Translations under genes and position numbers: made by a program | Shown: positions 43,111 to 54,696 of the stretch, one piece after another | Layout: the number at the start of each line of letters is the position of its first letter | Position numbering within the stretch: position 1 is the first letter of the stretch | From: Tetrapyrgos nigripes | Lineage: Eukaryota; Basidiomycota; Agaricomycetes; Agaricales; Campanellaceae | DNA length: 64,000 nucleotides | Assembly (NCBI GenBank): GCA_013368315.1 | Contig: JAACJM010000155.1 | Span: forward strand, 1 to 64,000 | Direction of reading: 5' to 3' | The notes under the pieces: model-generated | The model's input: the letters and a program-made list of their open reading frames with translations, nothing else | The model's database searches: none | Told to the model about the DNA's origin: nothing

Positions 43111-46100
43111 ATGACTGATCTCGCATCTGATTACAGAACCCGATCTCGAGCCAGAAAGACCTCTGCTGGAGAAGTCAAAGCTGCAACCGGTACCTCTGCC
43201 GTAGCTGAACAGTCCTCGACTCCCTCCTCAGCGTTATCAAGTCTCCCTGACGATCTGAACAGCCTCCCTGAACTTCCTGATTCCTCCGACCAGGAACAAC
43301 CTCCCAACACGGATAAACCCACCCAAGCTCAACAGGTGCATTGCACTCCGACTTCAGATTCAAAACGTCGTTCCAGCTCCGCCTCCTCTGACCACTCCTC
43401 ATTGTCCTCCTCGTCCTCTGCATCCTCAGCATCCTCTGTTCCCGGTCGTTGCATGTCGTCCAACGCAAATAGTTCTTCTGACGTCTGGGTCAACGGCGGT
43501 CCAGGTAAACCTCCGAAGGTATTCGTGAGGGACTTGACCACCCAGCAGTATTCCAACATCCGCACCTCCTTCCTACACTACACATCCTCTTGGAAAGTCC
43601 CTCTCACTAGCTTCGAAACCAAGGAGGCTCGCGACCTCCTGGCCGAGTGCTTCACGCACGAGGACTCCATGAACTTCTTCTCAGTAAAGAGAGACGAGTT
43701 ACACGAGGGATCGGCAGCCGACTTTGAGAACATCGTCTGCTCCCACATCCTCGGTGTCAAATGGAAGGAGAACACGGAACGTCTCATCACTGGTGCAAAC
43801 CTGGCCAAGTTCAGAGACGAGGATTTCAGCCTGATGTTTAACACGTTGATGGCCTACAACAAGCTACTTGAAGGAATGTCTCGCCACATGAGTGACAGCA
43901 GTCTTCTTGTTGCGCTCCGTACCGCTATTGAGCGGGTTCCAGGTGCTGGGTTGAGAGATTATTTAGAGGAGAAGAAGGTTCTCGACGTTGAGGCTGGTCA
44001 GGACTTGAAGAAGTGGGTCGAGGTTATCACGATTCATGATGCCGAGTATCGCAAGTTTAAGAAGCCTGAACGTGACCGCCTAGAGCGTTTGGAGAAGGCC
44101 CTCAGGGCGGCGTCGTATTCAAACCAAACGTCATCTTCGTCTTCCAGGAACACAGACAGCTCTTCCAACTCTCAATACCGTTCCTCTCGTGCGCCTGCTC
44201 CTGCCGTCAGTGCCGTCTTCCCTACTGACCGTGCTCCTTACATGTCGGAGGTCTGGGCGCTAGCAGGTCAGATTGACTTGTACAAGGCAATGCACATGTG
44301 CTTCAGCTGTCGCATAGCAAATGCTGATCATAAAGGTTCAAATTGTCTGACCAAAGCTGTCACCCCGCCTCTCACTGTCCCGAACTGCCCTTTAACTCAG
44401 GACGACGTCGACTATGTCACCAAGATCTGGAGGGAACATAATAAGCCGGTCTCGCTCAACGCTATACTCAAACGTCGAACTGCTCCCGCTGTCGCTGCAG
44501 TGGGTATGGCTTCAGGTGTCATTGACGACCTGGACGCCTTCCTCGAGGATGTTCGTGGTCACTCCCATCCTGTATCCGCTGTTTTCCCCTCCACTTGCAA
44601 CGTCTCTGATGCAGACCTATATTCCAACGCTCATGCCCGTCGTCGCTCATCTTCTTGGCCCTCGCCCATGCATGTACCTGGTCGTCGTGGTCGTTGTTCT
44701 GACCATTACGATGACTATGCGAACTCGCCGTCCCCTGATAACCGTCGTCGTCACTATAGCCCTTCCCCTCGCCGTCATCGTCGCTCTCCCTCGTCCTCGC
44801 CATCTCGAGCTTCTCCAGTTGCCGCCTTGAACCGTGTAGACAATGAAGAGGATGTGGACTGGGTCGAGAATGATGGACCTACGACCCCAAAGGGTCAGAA
44901 ACCTGCTGCTGGACCGCATAACACAGTTGTGAGTGAAGCTCCCTTACGACTTCCCCACCTGAACCTGCGCGCTGCCCTTGAGGGGCCAGCGACCTTGTCA
45001 CCGTTAAATGTTTCCTTGCTCCTAGACTCTGGCTCACATATTGTTTTGATTAGGGATGATCTGGTTGTGTCCCTTGGCCTTCGTCGTTTCCGATTACCAC
45101 GCCCTGAACTGATTGGCGTTGCAACTACCGACTCCTCGTCTCAGTCTCATACCATCGCATTGCATGAATTCGTTAAACTCCGCATAACAGATCACTCGAA
45201 TACTTGGACTTCTCGTACTGTCCAAGCCATTATCGCTCTGTCTCTTTGTTCTCCAATGATTCTAGGTCTCCCCTTCTTGTCACATAATAACCTGTCTATT
45301 AATTGTGCGGATCGCACGTGTATCGACTCTGTAACTGGTATAGATATCCTAGATGCTAAGGCATCTGCAGCCCGTGTTTTGTGTTCCAAATCCCCTCCTG
45401 ATAGCCGTAGTCCCAAGCAGAAATGCATTGATATTTGTAAACTTCGTATAGCCGTGATCCGAGAATTGAAATCATTCCAGGATCGGAATCCCTGCTTGCG
45501 AGACTCTGATGAGGTCCATACATTAAATATCGCTGCGGCCGTCAAGGCTCATCTCGAAACATTGGAAAGCTTGAGTGAGTTGGAGAGACGATCGAGCGGC
45601 ATCAAGGAGAAGTTCTCTTCAGTGTTTGAAAAGATTCCTCATGTGTCCGAACTGCCAACTGACATTTTATGCTCCATCAAATTGAAAGATGCTAATAAGA
45701 CGTTTTCTGCAAGAGCTTACTCGTCTCCTCGGAAATACAAAGAGGCCTGGTCGACGTTAATTCAGGCACACTTGGATTCTGGCTGCATCCGTCCATCAGC
45801 TTCTGCTACAACGTCACCAGCCTTCTTAATTCCTAAAGCAGACCCAACTGCCTTACCTCGTTGGGTTAACGATTATCGCGTCTTGAACGCGAACACGATT
45901 CCAGATAGGCACCCGCTGCCGAGAATTGAGGACATTTTGGCAGACTGCACCAAAGGACGTATCTGGGGAAAGATGGATATGATGGATTCCTTCTTCCAAA
46001 CTAGGCTGGATGAAGCATCAATTCTGTTAACAGCAGTTAATACTCCACTGGGCTTGTATGAATGGGTTGTGATGCCCATGGGGATTCGAAACGCACCAGC

Positions 46101-48594
46101 GATACATCAATGTTGGGTGGCGTCTGCCTTACGAGAATTCATTGGAAAGTTCTGTCATGTGTACCTGGATGATATTATCATTTGGTCAAAGGACGAAAAC
46201 GAACATGCACGACATGTTGAATTAATTCTCGCTGCGCTTAAAGAGAACAAGCTGTATTGTAACCCGAAGAAGTGCAAGTTTTTCCAGTTAGAAATTGACT
46301 TCCTGGGTCATCACATCTCGCGTAGAGGTGTGGAGGCTCAATCGGGCAAATGCGATGCAGTACTGCATTTTCCGAGACCTCATTCTGCTGCCACGGTGCG
46401 CCAATTCCTAGGGATGGTCAGGTTCATTGCAGGTTACCTAGATAACCTGGCTGAGTATACACGCGCACTGACTCTGTTAACAAGGAAGGAATGTAATAAG
46501 AACTTCCCAGAGTGGTCCTCTGACCACGAAAAGGCGTTCGTGAGGATTAAAGAACTGGTTGTCGAACATGCGGTGCTGACAACAATTGACCATGTGAATC
46601 CTGGGGACAACAAGATATTTTTGATTTGCGACGCCAGTAATTGGTGCACCGGCACGATCTTGGCTTGGGGTACTGACCTCAAATCTGCGAGACCTGTCGG
46701 TTTCGACTCTGCTCAGCTTTCAGGTGCTGAACTGAATTATCCAGTCCATGAAAAGGAATTGCTGGCCATTATTCGTGCGCTAAAGAAATGGAGAGCGGAT
46801 TGTATTGGCATGAAAGTATACATACTCACGGATCATCGTACCTTGACGAATTTTCATGGCCAGAAGGATCTTAGTACCCGGCAGATTCGGTGGCAAGAGT
46901 TTTTGAGTCAGTATGACTTGGACATCTCATATCTGCCCGGAGATGAGAACACCGGAGCAGACGCCTTATCTCGCATTGCACCAGGTTCCTTGCCAGGGGA
47001 ATCACCACCGTCTCATCCTAAGGGTACATCTGCACTCTGGCGGCGTGCGTGTATCGCACCTGTGCTGTCTACCTCTGTCGATGTTAAATTTTTAGACGCG
47101 ATTAAGAAAGGCTACCAGACTGATGAGTTTGTAAAGAAGCTCACAGAGCTTCCTGCTTTACCAGCGGGTATAGAGAAACGCAACGGCCTGTGGTATGTCT
47201 CAAACAGGTTAGTTATTCCGTCGACAGGCAACTTGAGGGAGACTCTTTACCGACTGGCCCACAACAGTACTGGTCATTTCGGTGGTGACAAATGCTACGC
47301 GTTCCTACGCGACTTGTACTACTGGCCAAACATGTGTAAAAACCTGATTGGTTCATAGGTTCCTTCATGTCAGGATTGCCAGCGTAATAAAGGAAATACT
47401 GCAAAGAACCCCAAGGGTCCTCTTCATCTGCTGTGTGTACCTGAAGCTTGACTTGACAGTGTCGCATTGGATTTCATTGGTCCTCTTCCCGAAGACGAAG
47501 GATTCAATTGCATTCTGTCCATGACTGACAGACTAGGTGCTGATCTCCAGATCGTACCTATGCGCACAGACATTTCCACAGAACAGTGCGCCGTCTTGTT
47601 TTTCAACAAATGGTATTGTGAGAATGGATTACCGGTGGAACTGGTTTCTGACAGGGACAAGCTATTTATTTCTAAGTTTTGGAAAGCCTTCATGACGTTG
47701 ACGGGTGTGAAACTGAAGATGTCGTCTGCCTTCCATCCTGAAACGGACGGGTCCTCTGAACAATCTAATAAGACGATTAACCAGGCCTTACGGCACTACG
47801 TTTCGTGACAACAGAAGGATTGGGTCAAGGCCCTCCCCAAGGTCCATTTCAACATTATGAATGCGGAGAACTCCAGTATCGGAATGTCTATGTTCCAACT
47901 TAAAACGGGACGTTCTCCACACATCCTGCCTCCTCTGACCCCACAAGCCGAGCCTGAGAACGCAGAGGAATTTAGTGTTCGAGAATTCCTGGAAAGAATG
48001 TTGACCATAGAGCAGGATGCTCGTGATGCCTTGTTCGCGGCAAAGACTCAACAAGCCGTTCAAGTGGATAAACATCGAGGTTCGCCACCTAAGTTCAAGG
48101 AAGGAGATATGGTGATGTTGTTGACAGCGAACCGCAGGCGACAATATGTCCAGGTGGGTCAGAATCGGGTGGCTAAGTTTTTTCCCAGGTTCGACGGACC
48201 CTACAAGGTTGTTAAAACTCATCCAGAGACGGACTCTTACACCCTGGATTTGCACAACATGCCTAAAGTTTTTCCTACGTTTTATGTGGCGCAGTTGAAA
48301 GCCTTCATTCCCAATGATGACAACGAGTTTCCTGGTCGTGCTCGGATTCCGGCACCGGACCCTGTCCTCGTGAATGGAAAAGCAGAACATTTCATCGACC
48401 GTGTTATTGACTCGCGCAGACACGGGCGTGGGTGGCAATTCTTGGTTAGGTGGGTAGGTGAAGGTCCTGAGGGTGACGAATGGGTTCCCTTCTCATCAAT
48501 ACGCGATTGTGAATGCATTGATGAATGGGCTAAACAGGGTGGTGCCGGTCCTGAGGAAATGTTCAATGATGAGATTCCTCGACCTACTAATTAA
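43111..48594 (+). pseudogene. Gypsy Gag-Pol polyprotein with three in-frame stops
   Basis: One frame of 1827 codons with stops at 47356-47358 (TAG), 47449-47451 (TGA) and 47806-47808 (TGA). In order: Ser-rich N-terminus; Gag; zinc knuckle CFSCRIANADHKGSNC (about 44299); aspartic protease LLLDSGSH (about 45015); reverse transcriptase with YLDDIIIW (about 46162); RNase H with LICDASNW and TDHRTL; integrase zinc region and core (DFIGPL, SDRDKLF, HPETDGSSEQ); and a C-terminal chromodomain (FIDRVIDSRRHGRGWQFLVRW). The chromodomain probably directs insertion to heterochromatin. Both TGA codons fall where Arg is likely. Only integrase is interrupted, so reverse transcriptase could still be translated. 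Confidence 0.92.
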
Positions 48595-48695
48595 TTGATC
48601 TCTCCAGATAATAACAAAATTTTTTCTTCTTTCCTTTGTCATTTCGTGCTTCATTGCTCATTACACACTACATTTTGCTTCAGAACGGGGAGGAG

Positions 48696-48866
48696 TGTAA
48701 ACGTGTTGTGACGTTACATGATCACATGATCGTTACAATACTATATATACTAGTCACATTACATCTTGTAACTTGATCTTTTTACTTTATCTTCAATCAC
48801 AATGTGTTCTAGATTCTTTCTCGTCTGATCCTCCTCTCGCTCGTCTTTCGTGTTCCTGCTCGTACA
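48696..48866 (+). repeat. 3' LTR (Gypsy)
   Basis: Six transitions relative to the 5' LTR. Preceded by the polypurine tract 48687-48695. Confidence 0.93.
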
Positions 48867-49126
48867 GTGTTTGAGCAGTAAGATTATCAGGTATAAAAAA
48901 GTCTCAAGATAATGTCAAATTGCGTTGAAGAGCAATTCTTAACAGTGCCTATGTACCAAAAAAACCTGTTTTATCATCCGTAAAGCCATAAATAGTTGTA
49001 AAATACGGTAACCGTACCGTCTTGAACTGAGTTATATTTTATATGGCACGGCCACGGTGTTACTGTAACCATCTCAAACTGTATTTCTTACGACCATGGC
49101 CATGCACAGTACAGTGAGCACCCCTA

Positions 49127-49134
49127 CAAGCTAT
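49127..49134 (+). repeat. 8-bp target site duplication, right
   Basis: CAAGCTAT, identical to 41944-41951. Confidence 0.9.
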
Positions 49135-50092
49135 ACAGCAGAGTACACAGCTTCAGCGTTTTCTCATTCCCATCCATGGATGCCCTTAAAACCTTCACAG
49201 CAACCGCCTCCTTCTGAAGATAACAACCTTTAAAGATATCCACTGTAGCCGTATGGAACACCGCACGTCTTCCAATATCTGTGAATTCGCCGGAGGTAAG
49301 ATGGAGATTGGGAAGAAGTGTGTTCGTGGACTTTTGATAGATAGATAGATAGATAGATAGAAATACACGGCACGGTCCTCTACGAACATGCCGGGTGTAG
49401 ACGTGGTATAGCCCGCCACGGCCTACGTCTACTCTAAGCCCTTACCAATGAAATCGAGCACGTCAACATCGTGACGGTAGTCCCACAGCAGGTGATTAGA
49501 TCAGGAGCTTGCACAGCTAAATCAGAATCGTTGAATCGTGTTTGATGATGCGCTGAAATTCGTACATGTTGCATGCAAGGCCAATGAATTGGTTGGTCTG
49601 GACGTTTGTTTGTGAATTGAGTTGGGTACTCTGTACTTGACCCAGTAGCTGTGATAAATCCAGCAACAGTAAGCATTGGACAGGCCATAACACACATTTT
49701 TTATAAAAGTATATAAAAATTGCCTGGGCTAACCATGCAAGACGTTTTATAAAACCAATGGATCAACCATAGGCACTTTTATAAAGCACTCAGCTCACGC
49801 GCAATTTTTTAAAAACCCAGCATCTCCTGGACCTCTTCTCACGACCCCAGCGTCGCTGGTCCATCTCCTATTTCCCATTTCAGAAAGCGGCAATGCGGCA
49901 AATGCCACAGGGCAGCACAGCATCTCCTCCTGTCATCAGCTCACCTCGTCGCTTCAAGTTTTCAGTTGGGGATTTTGTCGTTTGCACTCTACATTGCTGA
50001 CGCACTCCTCTTCTTCTCTGATATTTTAACGCGAGGCTTTCGGCTGGGTACTGCCACCTTGATATTTGATTTACAATACTTATCAATTCCTG
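49135..50092. other. Intergenic, simple repeat only
   Basis: Contains (GATA)n at 49336-49360. No gene supported. Confidence 0.4.
49336..49360 (+). repeat. (GATA)n microsatellite
   Basis: Six GATA units in tandem. Confidence 0.9.
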
Positions 50093-50640
50093 TGTATGAC
50101 CAAAATTCCTGTTGTATGACCAAAATTCCTTCTAAATCCTAGTACTGATCCTATTTCTCTGGGAAATAATGATTATTATACTATGCCCTGCTGATTCGCA
50201 ACTCCCAGGGTAAGAAATTGTGCATTCAAGATCCGGTGCAATTTATGTTGTATGACCAAAATTCCCATGTATGACCAGAATTCCCGTTGTATGACTGAAA
50301 TTCCTTCAAAATGCCTATGCTGATGCTCTTTCCATGCGTAATGGGGATATGCTTCATAAATTTGCAATTCCAAGAGCAAGACATTGTGCACTCAAGGTCC
50401 GGTGCAATCAATGTTGTATGACTGTGTATGACCAAACTTACTGTTGTATGATTGAAATTCGTTCAGAATTGAAATATCGGTACCATTTGCATATGGTATG
50501 GTGATTATTTTACAATGCTTCATTCATTTCCAATGCTGAGAGCAAGAAACAGTGCATTTAAGGTCCAGTACGAGCTGGTGTATGATCAAAATAGACCCTG
50601 TATGAGCAAAAATCCAATTCTAGGACTCTAGCGCTGTTCG
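50093..50640 (+). repeat. Satellite-like tandem repeat, about 160-bp period
   Basis: Units start at about 50094, 50250, 50416 and 50580. Each opens with two or three GTATGACCAAAATTCC-type motifs and closes with AAGRNNTTGTGCATTCAAG-like and GGTCCGGTGCAAT-like blocks. Units are diverged, so the array is old. Confidence 0.8.
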
Positions 50641-51363
50641 TACAGTACATCTGGTTGATTATGTCGAGGCCTTAAGTCACTGTACATACCAAGGATTGAA
50701 TACTGTCCAGTCGTCTTACCAGACAAAACACGAAGAGAGTATACGTCACACAAAAAGTCAAAACACCACATGGTTGTTTCATGATTCATAACGAAATGAT
50801 AGGGACAGCATGAGTAAAGGGACAGAAAATTCTGAATACAACCTGCAAGATCTCATGAGATCTACTTCAGCAAGGTTTCTGTTTGATTAATATTTGGAAA
50901 TGCTTTCATTTAGACAGCTCATTATGTGCAAATGGGACCAGAATATGGCCTGTACCACACTGTGCCTCTAAGTACTTAGTACTGATTTACTATGTAGAAT
51001 AACTAGCAGTGACCCGTGCTACGCACTCATTGCAGTCTTTTCACACAGACATGATTATAGTTGTGTGGGCCAGATGACATCGACAGCAGTCTCCTCGTTC
51101 ACTTTGGTATTGAATGGCTGTCATTTCCAGATGCAGAATGAAGTTAAGATGAGGTTGTCAAAAAATGGTTCTATTTTACTAGAGCCCCCGTTAACTATAG
51201 ATAAAATGCCAACCATTGAAAAAGACTGCTTCTAAAGTAAATTCAAGTAGAAAGTTTCTGTGAAACAAAAGCAAGTAGAATATACAGCAAGAGACAGTAA
51301 AGTAGACTAATCAAAGGCCAGGAAACTTTTGAAAATAAGATAGATTGAGGTTGAATAGGTGAA
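50641..51363. other. Intergenic, no gene seen
   Basis: AT-rich DNA without a coherent frame. Confidence 0.4.
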
Positions 51364-51575
51364 TCAGGCCAAGGGGGCTGGTGAGTTTGGGTCCTGGTCC
51401 TGGTCTGCATTGAACTTCCTCTTGGGAGCAGGAGTCAGAGTAAAATCATTGTAATTGAACTTCAGTTGTTTGTTGACAGGAGTGGATGGACCTATTATCA
51501 ACAAAATCAGTCAGTAAACACAGAAGCCGGACAATTAAGATGACTGGATGGCTTACCAGGAGTTGGAGGAGGAGG
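51364..51575 (-). pseudogene. 3' exons of an unidentified gene, cut by an LTR element
   Basis: A short exon (PPPPTP, about 51557-51575) with a GTAAGCC donor joins exon 51364-51491, reading PSTPVNKQLKFNYNDFTLTP then APKRKFNADQDQDPNSPAPLA and a stop. Splice sites and phase fit. The upstream part is replaced by the LTR that ends at 51576. No family recognised. Confidence 0.45.
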
Positions 51576-51654
51576 TGTCAAGAACGTTGTCACTTAGCAA
51601 TAACCACCCAAGTCACACAATGAACCAATAGATTGACGAGTTACAAACAAGACA

Positions 51655-51716
<62 letters not shown>

Positions 51717-52032
51717 GAGAAATAGTAGAGACGAGTAGAGGATGAGTAGCTGACTATACTCGACACTGCACTGTACTGAGAGTGGAGTGGAGACGAAGTG
51801 AACAGACTAAGGAACTAGCTACAAGTCCTTTGGTATATATGTAAAAGAAGTGAATTGAGAATAAGTGAATAAGTGAGAATGTCCATGGAGATAGGAATCG
51901 GAAGAGATAAATGATGAACATATCAGATCAAGTGATGGTAACCGTAGACAGAGAAGATGATGGTGGTAAAGATGAGGGGAATGAATAGTAGTCCGTGGAG
52001 ATAAGAAATGAATAGATCGGCAATTTGTGACA
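51576..52032 (-). repeat. 3' LTR of a minus-strand Gypsy element
   Basis: 457 bp running TGTCACAAATTG (52032) to CTTGACA (51576) on the minus strand. Related to the LTRs at 61085 and 63229 (shared GTGACTTGGGTGGTT and GTTCACTTCGTCTCCACTCC). A polypurine tract AGAGGGGGGTAG lies directly upstream. An (AT)n(AG)n run lies at 51655-51713. Confidence 0.85.
51655..51713 (+). repeat. (AT)n(AG)n microsatellite
   Basis: About 12 AT then about 17 AG units inside the LTR. Absent from the LTRs at 61085 and 63229. Confidence 0.9.
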
Positions 52033-52066
52033 CTACCCCCCTCTTATGACAAGCTTGCACCGGAGC

Positions 52067-52501
52067 TCATGTGTCGTTGGACTCATTGTCCGAGACTGTC
52101 GGATCCCAAAGTCCTTGTTCCCATGCGTCGTTGAGTCTTTTGTCGATCTCCTTAAACTCCGCCTCCTGCGAATCACTGCTCTCATACCCTGTGCCATATG
52201 TATTCCATTCCCATAGTGCTGCGGGGGTGTGATGTCCCCAGGAGCCCCAACTGTCAGAGTCCCAACCGTCATTGTCATGGGGGTTACCCCATCTATCACC
52301 TGCTATGTTGTTGTCTGCAGTCCACCAATCGTTGTGAAACCAACTGTTTGGGTCGTAGTTCCATGCCATACAGAAGAAGAGATCGACTCTGTTGCTGTGA
52401 GGGTCGTATGGGATTTTAGTCCCGGAGCAGGCAAGTGAAGTTTCTGGTGAGAATGAGAACAATGTGGATGTAGTGGAGGTGTACATTTTTGCAGTGTTCA
52501 T
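52067..52501 (-). CDS. Trp/Asp/Asn-rich accessory ORF between pol and 3' LTR
   Basis: A 144-residue ATG-initiated frame between the chromodomain end and the polypurine tract. Its middle is rich in Trp, Asp, Asn and Gly (WFHNDWWTADNN, DSDSWGSWGHH), and the C-terminus is acidic (SDNESNDT). No homology recognised. It could be an envelope-position accessory gene of the element or a captured host piece. Confidence 0.45.
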   Translation of the reverse strand: MNTAKMYTSTTSTLFSFSPETSLACSGTKIPYDPHSNRVDLFFCMAWNYDPNSWFHNDWWTADNNIAGDRWGNPHDNDGWDSDSWGSWGHHTPAALWEWNTYGTGYESSDSQEAEFKEIDKRLNDAWEQGLWDPTVSDNESNDT

Positions 52502-52580
52502 GTGTGAACGTAGCTTCTTTTAACCTCCCTACTAACTGAACGGGCACCTTGTCTCAGTGGTGTTTGACAGTGGACACCGT

Positions 52581-52957
52581 CTATCTGTGTCGGTATGCCG
52601 GTGGATGTTTCTGATGGAATTCTTCGACCATGTCTGTTACGTTTGACAGGTTTGACATGGGAACCCAAGAGTTCTCAGAGTCAGGGTAGTCCAACCATTT
52701 AATGAGATACTGAGTTCCTTTCTTATTCCTGGTGGGTTTGGAGTCTAGTATCTGTTCGACGTCGTATTCTTCATCTGCATCCAACAACTCCGCGGGTGGT
52801 TCAGGGTAATTCGGTCCATGCGCGTCTGTTTCAATGTATGTTGACAGCAATGATGCATGAAAGACAGGATGTATTCGCCAGGTCTTTGGTAATTTCAACT
52901 TGTAGTTGACCTGACTGATTATTTCAATGACTTCGAATGGTCCATGACCAGCTGTAG
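52581..52957 (-). pseudogene. Chromovirus integrase C-terminus and chromodomain
   Basis: Reads GHGPFEVIEIISQVNYKLKLP, then IHPVFHASLLS, then a chromodomain (YDVEQILDSKPTRNKKG, YLIKWLDYPDSENSWVP). The upstream part of pol is missing: homology stops at about 52957, where a tandem-repeat block begins. Confidence 0.88.
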
Positions 52958-53760
52958 CTGTAAGAATTATACGAAGTATACTGACAATAGCCCTGGGCAT
53001 ACATTGCATTATATCAGGACATCTCACCTACAAGGTCATTTTAAAGGCATACAATGCATAATATTGTCTCTCAATACTACCTACACAATGTAAAGTATGT
53101 TCAGGTGTACATTGCATTATATTAGGACATCTCACCTACATGGTCATTTTTAAAGCACACAATTAATAATATTGGGTAACTACTACCTACACAATGTAAA
53201 GTATCTTCGTGAATGTAGCTCTCTCGGAAACATCCGAGTGGTACTATTACCATGTGGCTGATACTACTACCTACAATGCAAAGTATACCATGTCTGTTTA
53301 ATGCAGCTGCTTGGCCATATCGGAAACATCCGAGCACAGGCATGTGATAATGCTGCCGCTGCTGTACCTCTCGGAAACATCCGAACGGTTCTTTCTCTCG
53401 GGAATATCCGCATTTTTACTGCAAGAGCCACATAGTGCATAATATATTGACTACCGTTCTTACACAAGGATACCAATCTAGGTAGCAGCACATAGATACA
53501 TAACACAGGCTCACGGTAATGCCATCTAAAAAAAAAACAGCACTGGCACAGGATAATGCCGCCGCGGCCAGAAACATCTGGGTGGCTCTCAGGAATATCC
53601 GGGTTTTTACTCAAGAGCCGCATACTTACAGTGCATAATATTACATTGACTACTGTTCTTACACAGTATACTGATGTGGGTAGAGCAGAACACGGCTACG
53701 TAACACAGGCTCACGGCTGCTGTTGCAGCTCTCAGCAATATCCGTGTTTTTACGTTTCAT
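52958..53760. repeat. Complex tandem repeat block with CGG-N6-CCG palindromes
   Basis: Diverged repeats of at least two kinds. One (about 120 bp) carries ACATTGCATTATAT.AGGACAT and CTACCTACACAATGTAAAGTAT. The other (about 210 bp, 53410-53540 and 53625-53720) carries GTGCATAATAT.TTGACTAC and TAACACAGGCTCACGG. TCGG-N6-CCGA-type palindromes lie at 53224-53237, 53320-53333 and 53371-53384, with weaker ones at 53398 and about 53588. Confidence 0.75.
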
Positions 53761-54696
53761 TGATAGCTTGTTGATCATTGTTGTTCCACCTCCACCATTC
53801 CCTTTCCTTTCCTCTCCTTGTCCCGTGGTTCCTGTCTTCAACACGCCATTCAAGTGGCCTCACCTCCCTACTTCTCAAATTTTGTTTCGGTTAATGGGGA
53901 AATGGATTGCGGGATTGCTTGGATATGGCAAGCCAACGCATAGAGTTTTTATTTCTTCATTTTTTTCTGATGTCTCTTCCAACAATGGCTCCATAACAAA
54001 TAGATAATTTGCATTTACTGAATGTTGACTGGGGACCTAGTTCTCTATAATACGTTGTCAGCACTGTGCTAAGATGACCATCTTTCTTCTAGTATGTGTG
54101 ATTTAAGCTGATCACTCTACCAAGTAAGCATTCTTCCGCTCTTCCACGCGTCTCTGATACTTATTTGCTTTGATCTCTTGAGCTCAACATAAATCAGGAG
54201 CATGATGGGGTAAAGGGTACTCGCTGAGTACTATTTGAATTCTAATTTGAATTCTATTTCTCCCTTTAATGACACACCTCCTACATGATAGGGTGAATAG
54301 AACTCGCTGAGTACTGTATAAATTCTGTTATTTGAATTCTATTCCTCCCTTTAATGACATGCCTCCTACAAGGAGCATGACAGGGTGAATAGTACTTGGT
54401 GAGTTCTATATGAATTTTATTCCTCCATTCAATGACACGCCTCCTCTCTACAATTTACACACCTTCTCCCCCCTTTTCCGGTCCGGAGGCTTGATAAAAT
54501 CTATGTAGAGCTTTTCTGAGAGTAGGACAATGCAATTAGGACAAGAGTCAGCTGCGAGAGACTCTGGAAGAGAATTCTAAAGTAGTATCCATTTCAAGGA
54601 GTTGGCTTTTTGCTTTGTATGAATCTATTATTTTCCTTTTTGTTTTTACTGAGATACACAAGTACATATATACATCAAGAGAGACTAGGTCAATTA
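53761..54696. other. Intergenic with tandem repeat
   Basis: No gene supported. The tandem repeat at 54196-54445 is the only structure seen. Confidence 0.4.
54196..54445 (+). repeat. Three-copy tandem repeat, about 88-bp period
   Basis: Units near 54196, 54284 and 54371 share GGGTGAATAG.ACTCGCTGAGT, TTTGAATTCTAT and CCCTTTAATGACACNCCTCC. Confidence 0.8.

Larger units (their letters stand above)
42506..48866 (+). mobile_element. Gypsy LTR retrotransposon, chromovirus clade
   Basis: Bounded by 171-bp LTRs (TGTAAACG...CTCGTACA) with a purine-rich tract GGGGAGGAG directly before the 3' LTR. Gag, protease, reverse transcriptase, RNase H, integrase and chromodomain follow in one frame. The LTRs differ at six positions, all transitions (about 3.5%). 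The flanking pentamers (GTTTC and GTGTT) do not match, so the target duplication is not preserved. Confidence 0.93.
41952..49126. mobile_element. Non-autonomous hAT-type element hosting a nested Gypsy
   Basis: The left end TAGGGGTGCTCAC (41952) and right end GTGAGCACCCCTA (49126) are inverted. A perfect 8-bp target duplication CAAGCTAT flanks both (41944-41951 and 49127-49134), the hallmark of hAT transposition. Without the Gypsy inside (42506-48866) the element is about 0.8 kb and has no transposase. Confidence 0.9.

Noticed and set aside
42501..48871. 5-bp target duplication for the Gypsy element
   Set aside because: Flanking pentamers GTTTC and GTGTT do not match.
49336..49360. GATA array as regulatory cluster
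   Set aside because: Pure microsatellite with no gene nearby.
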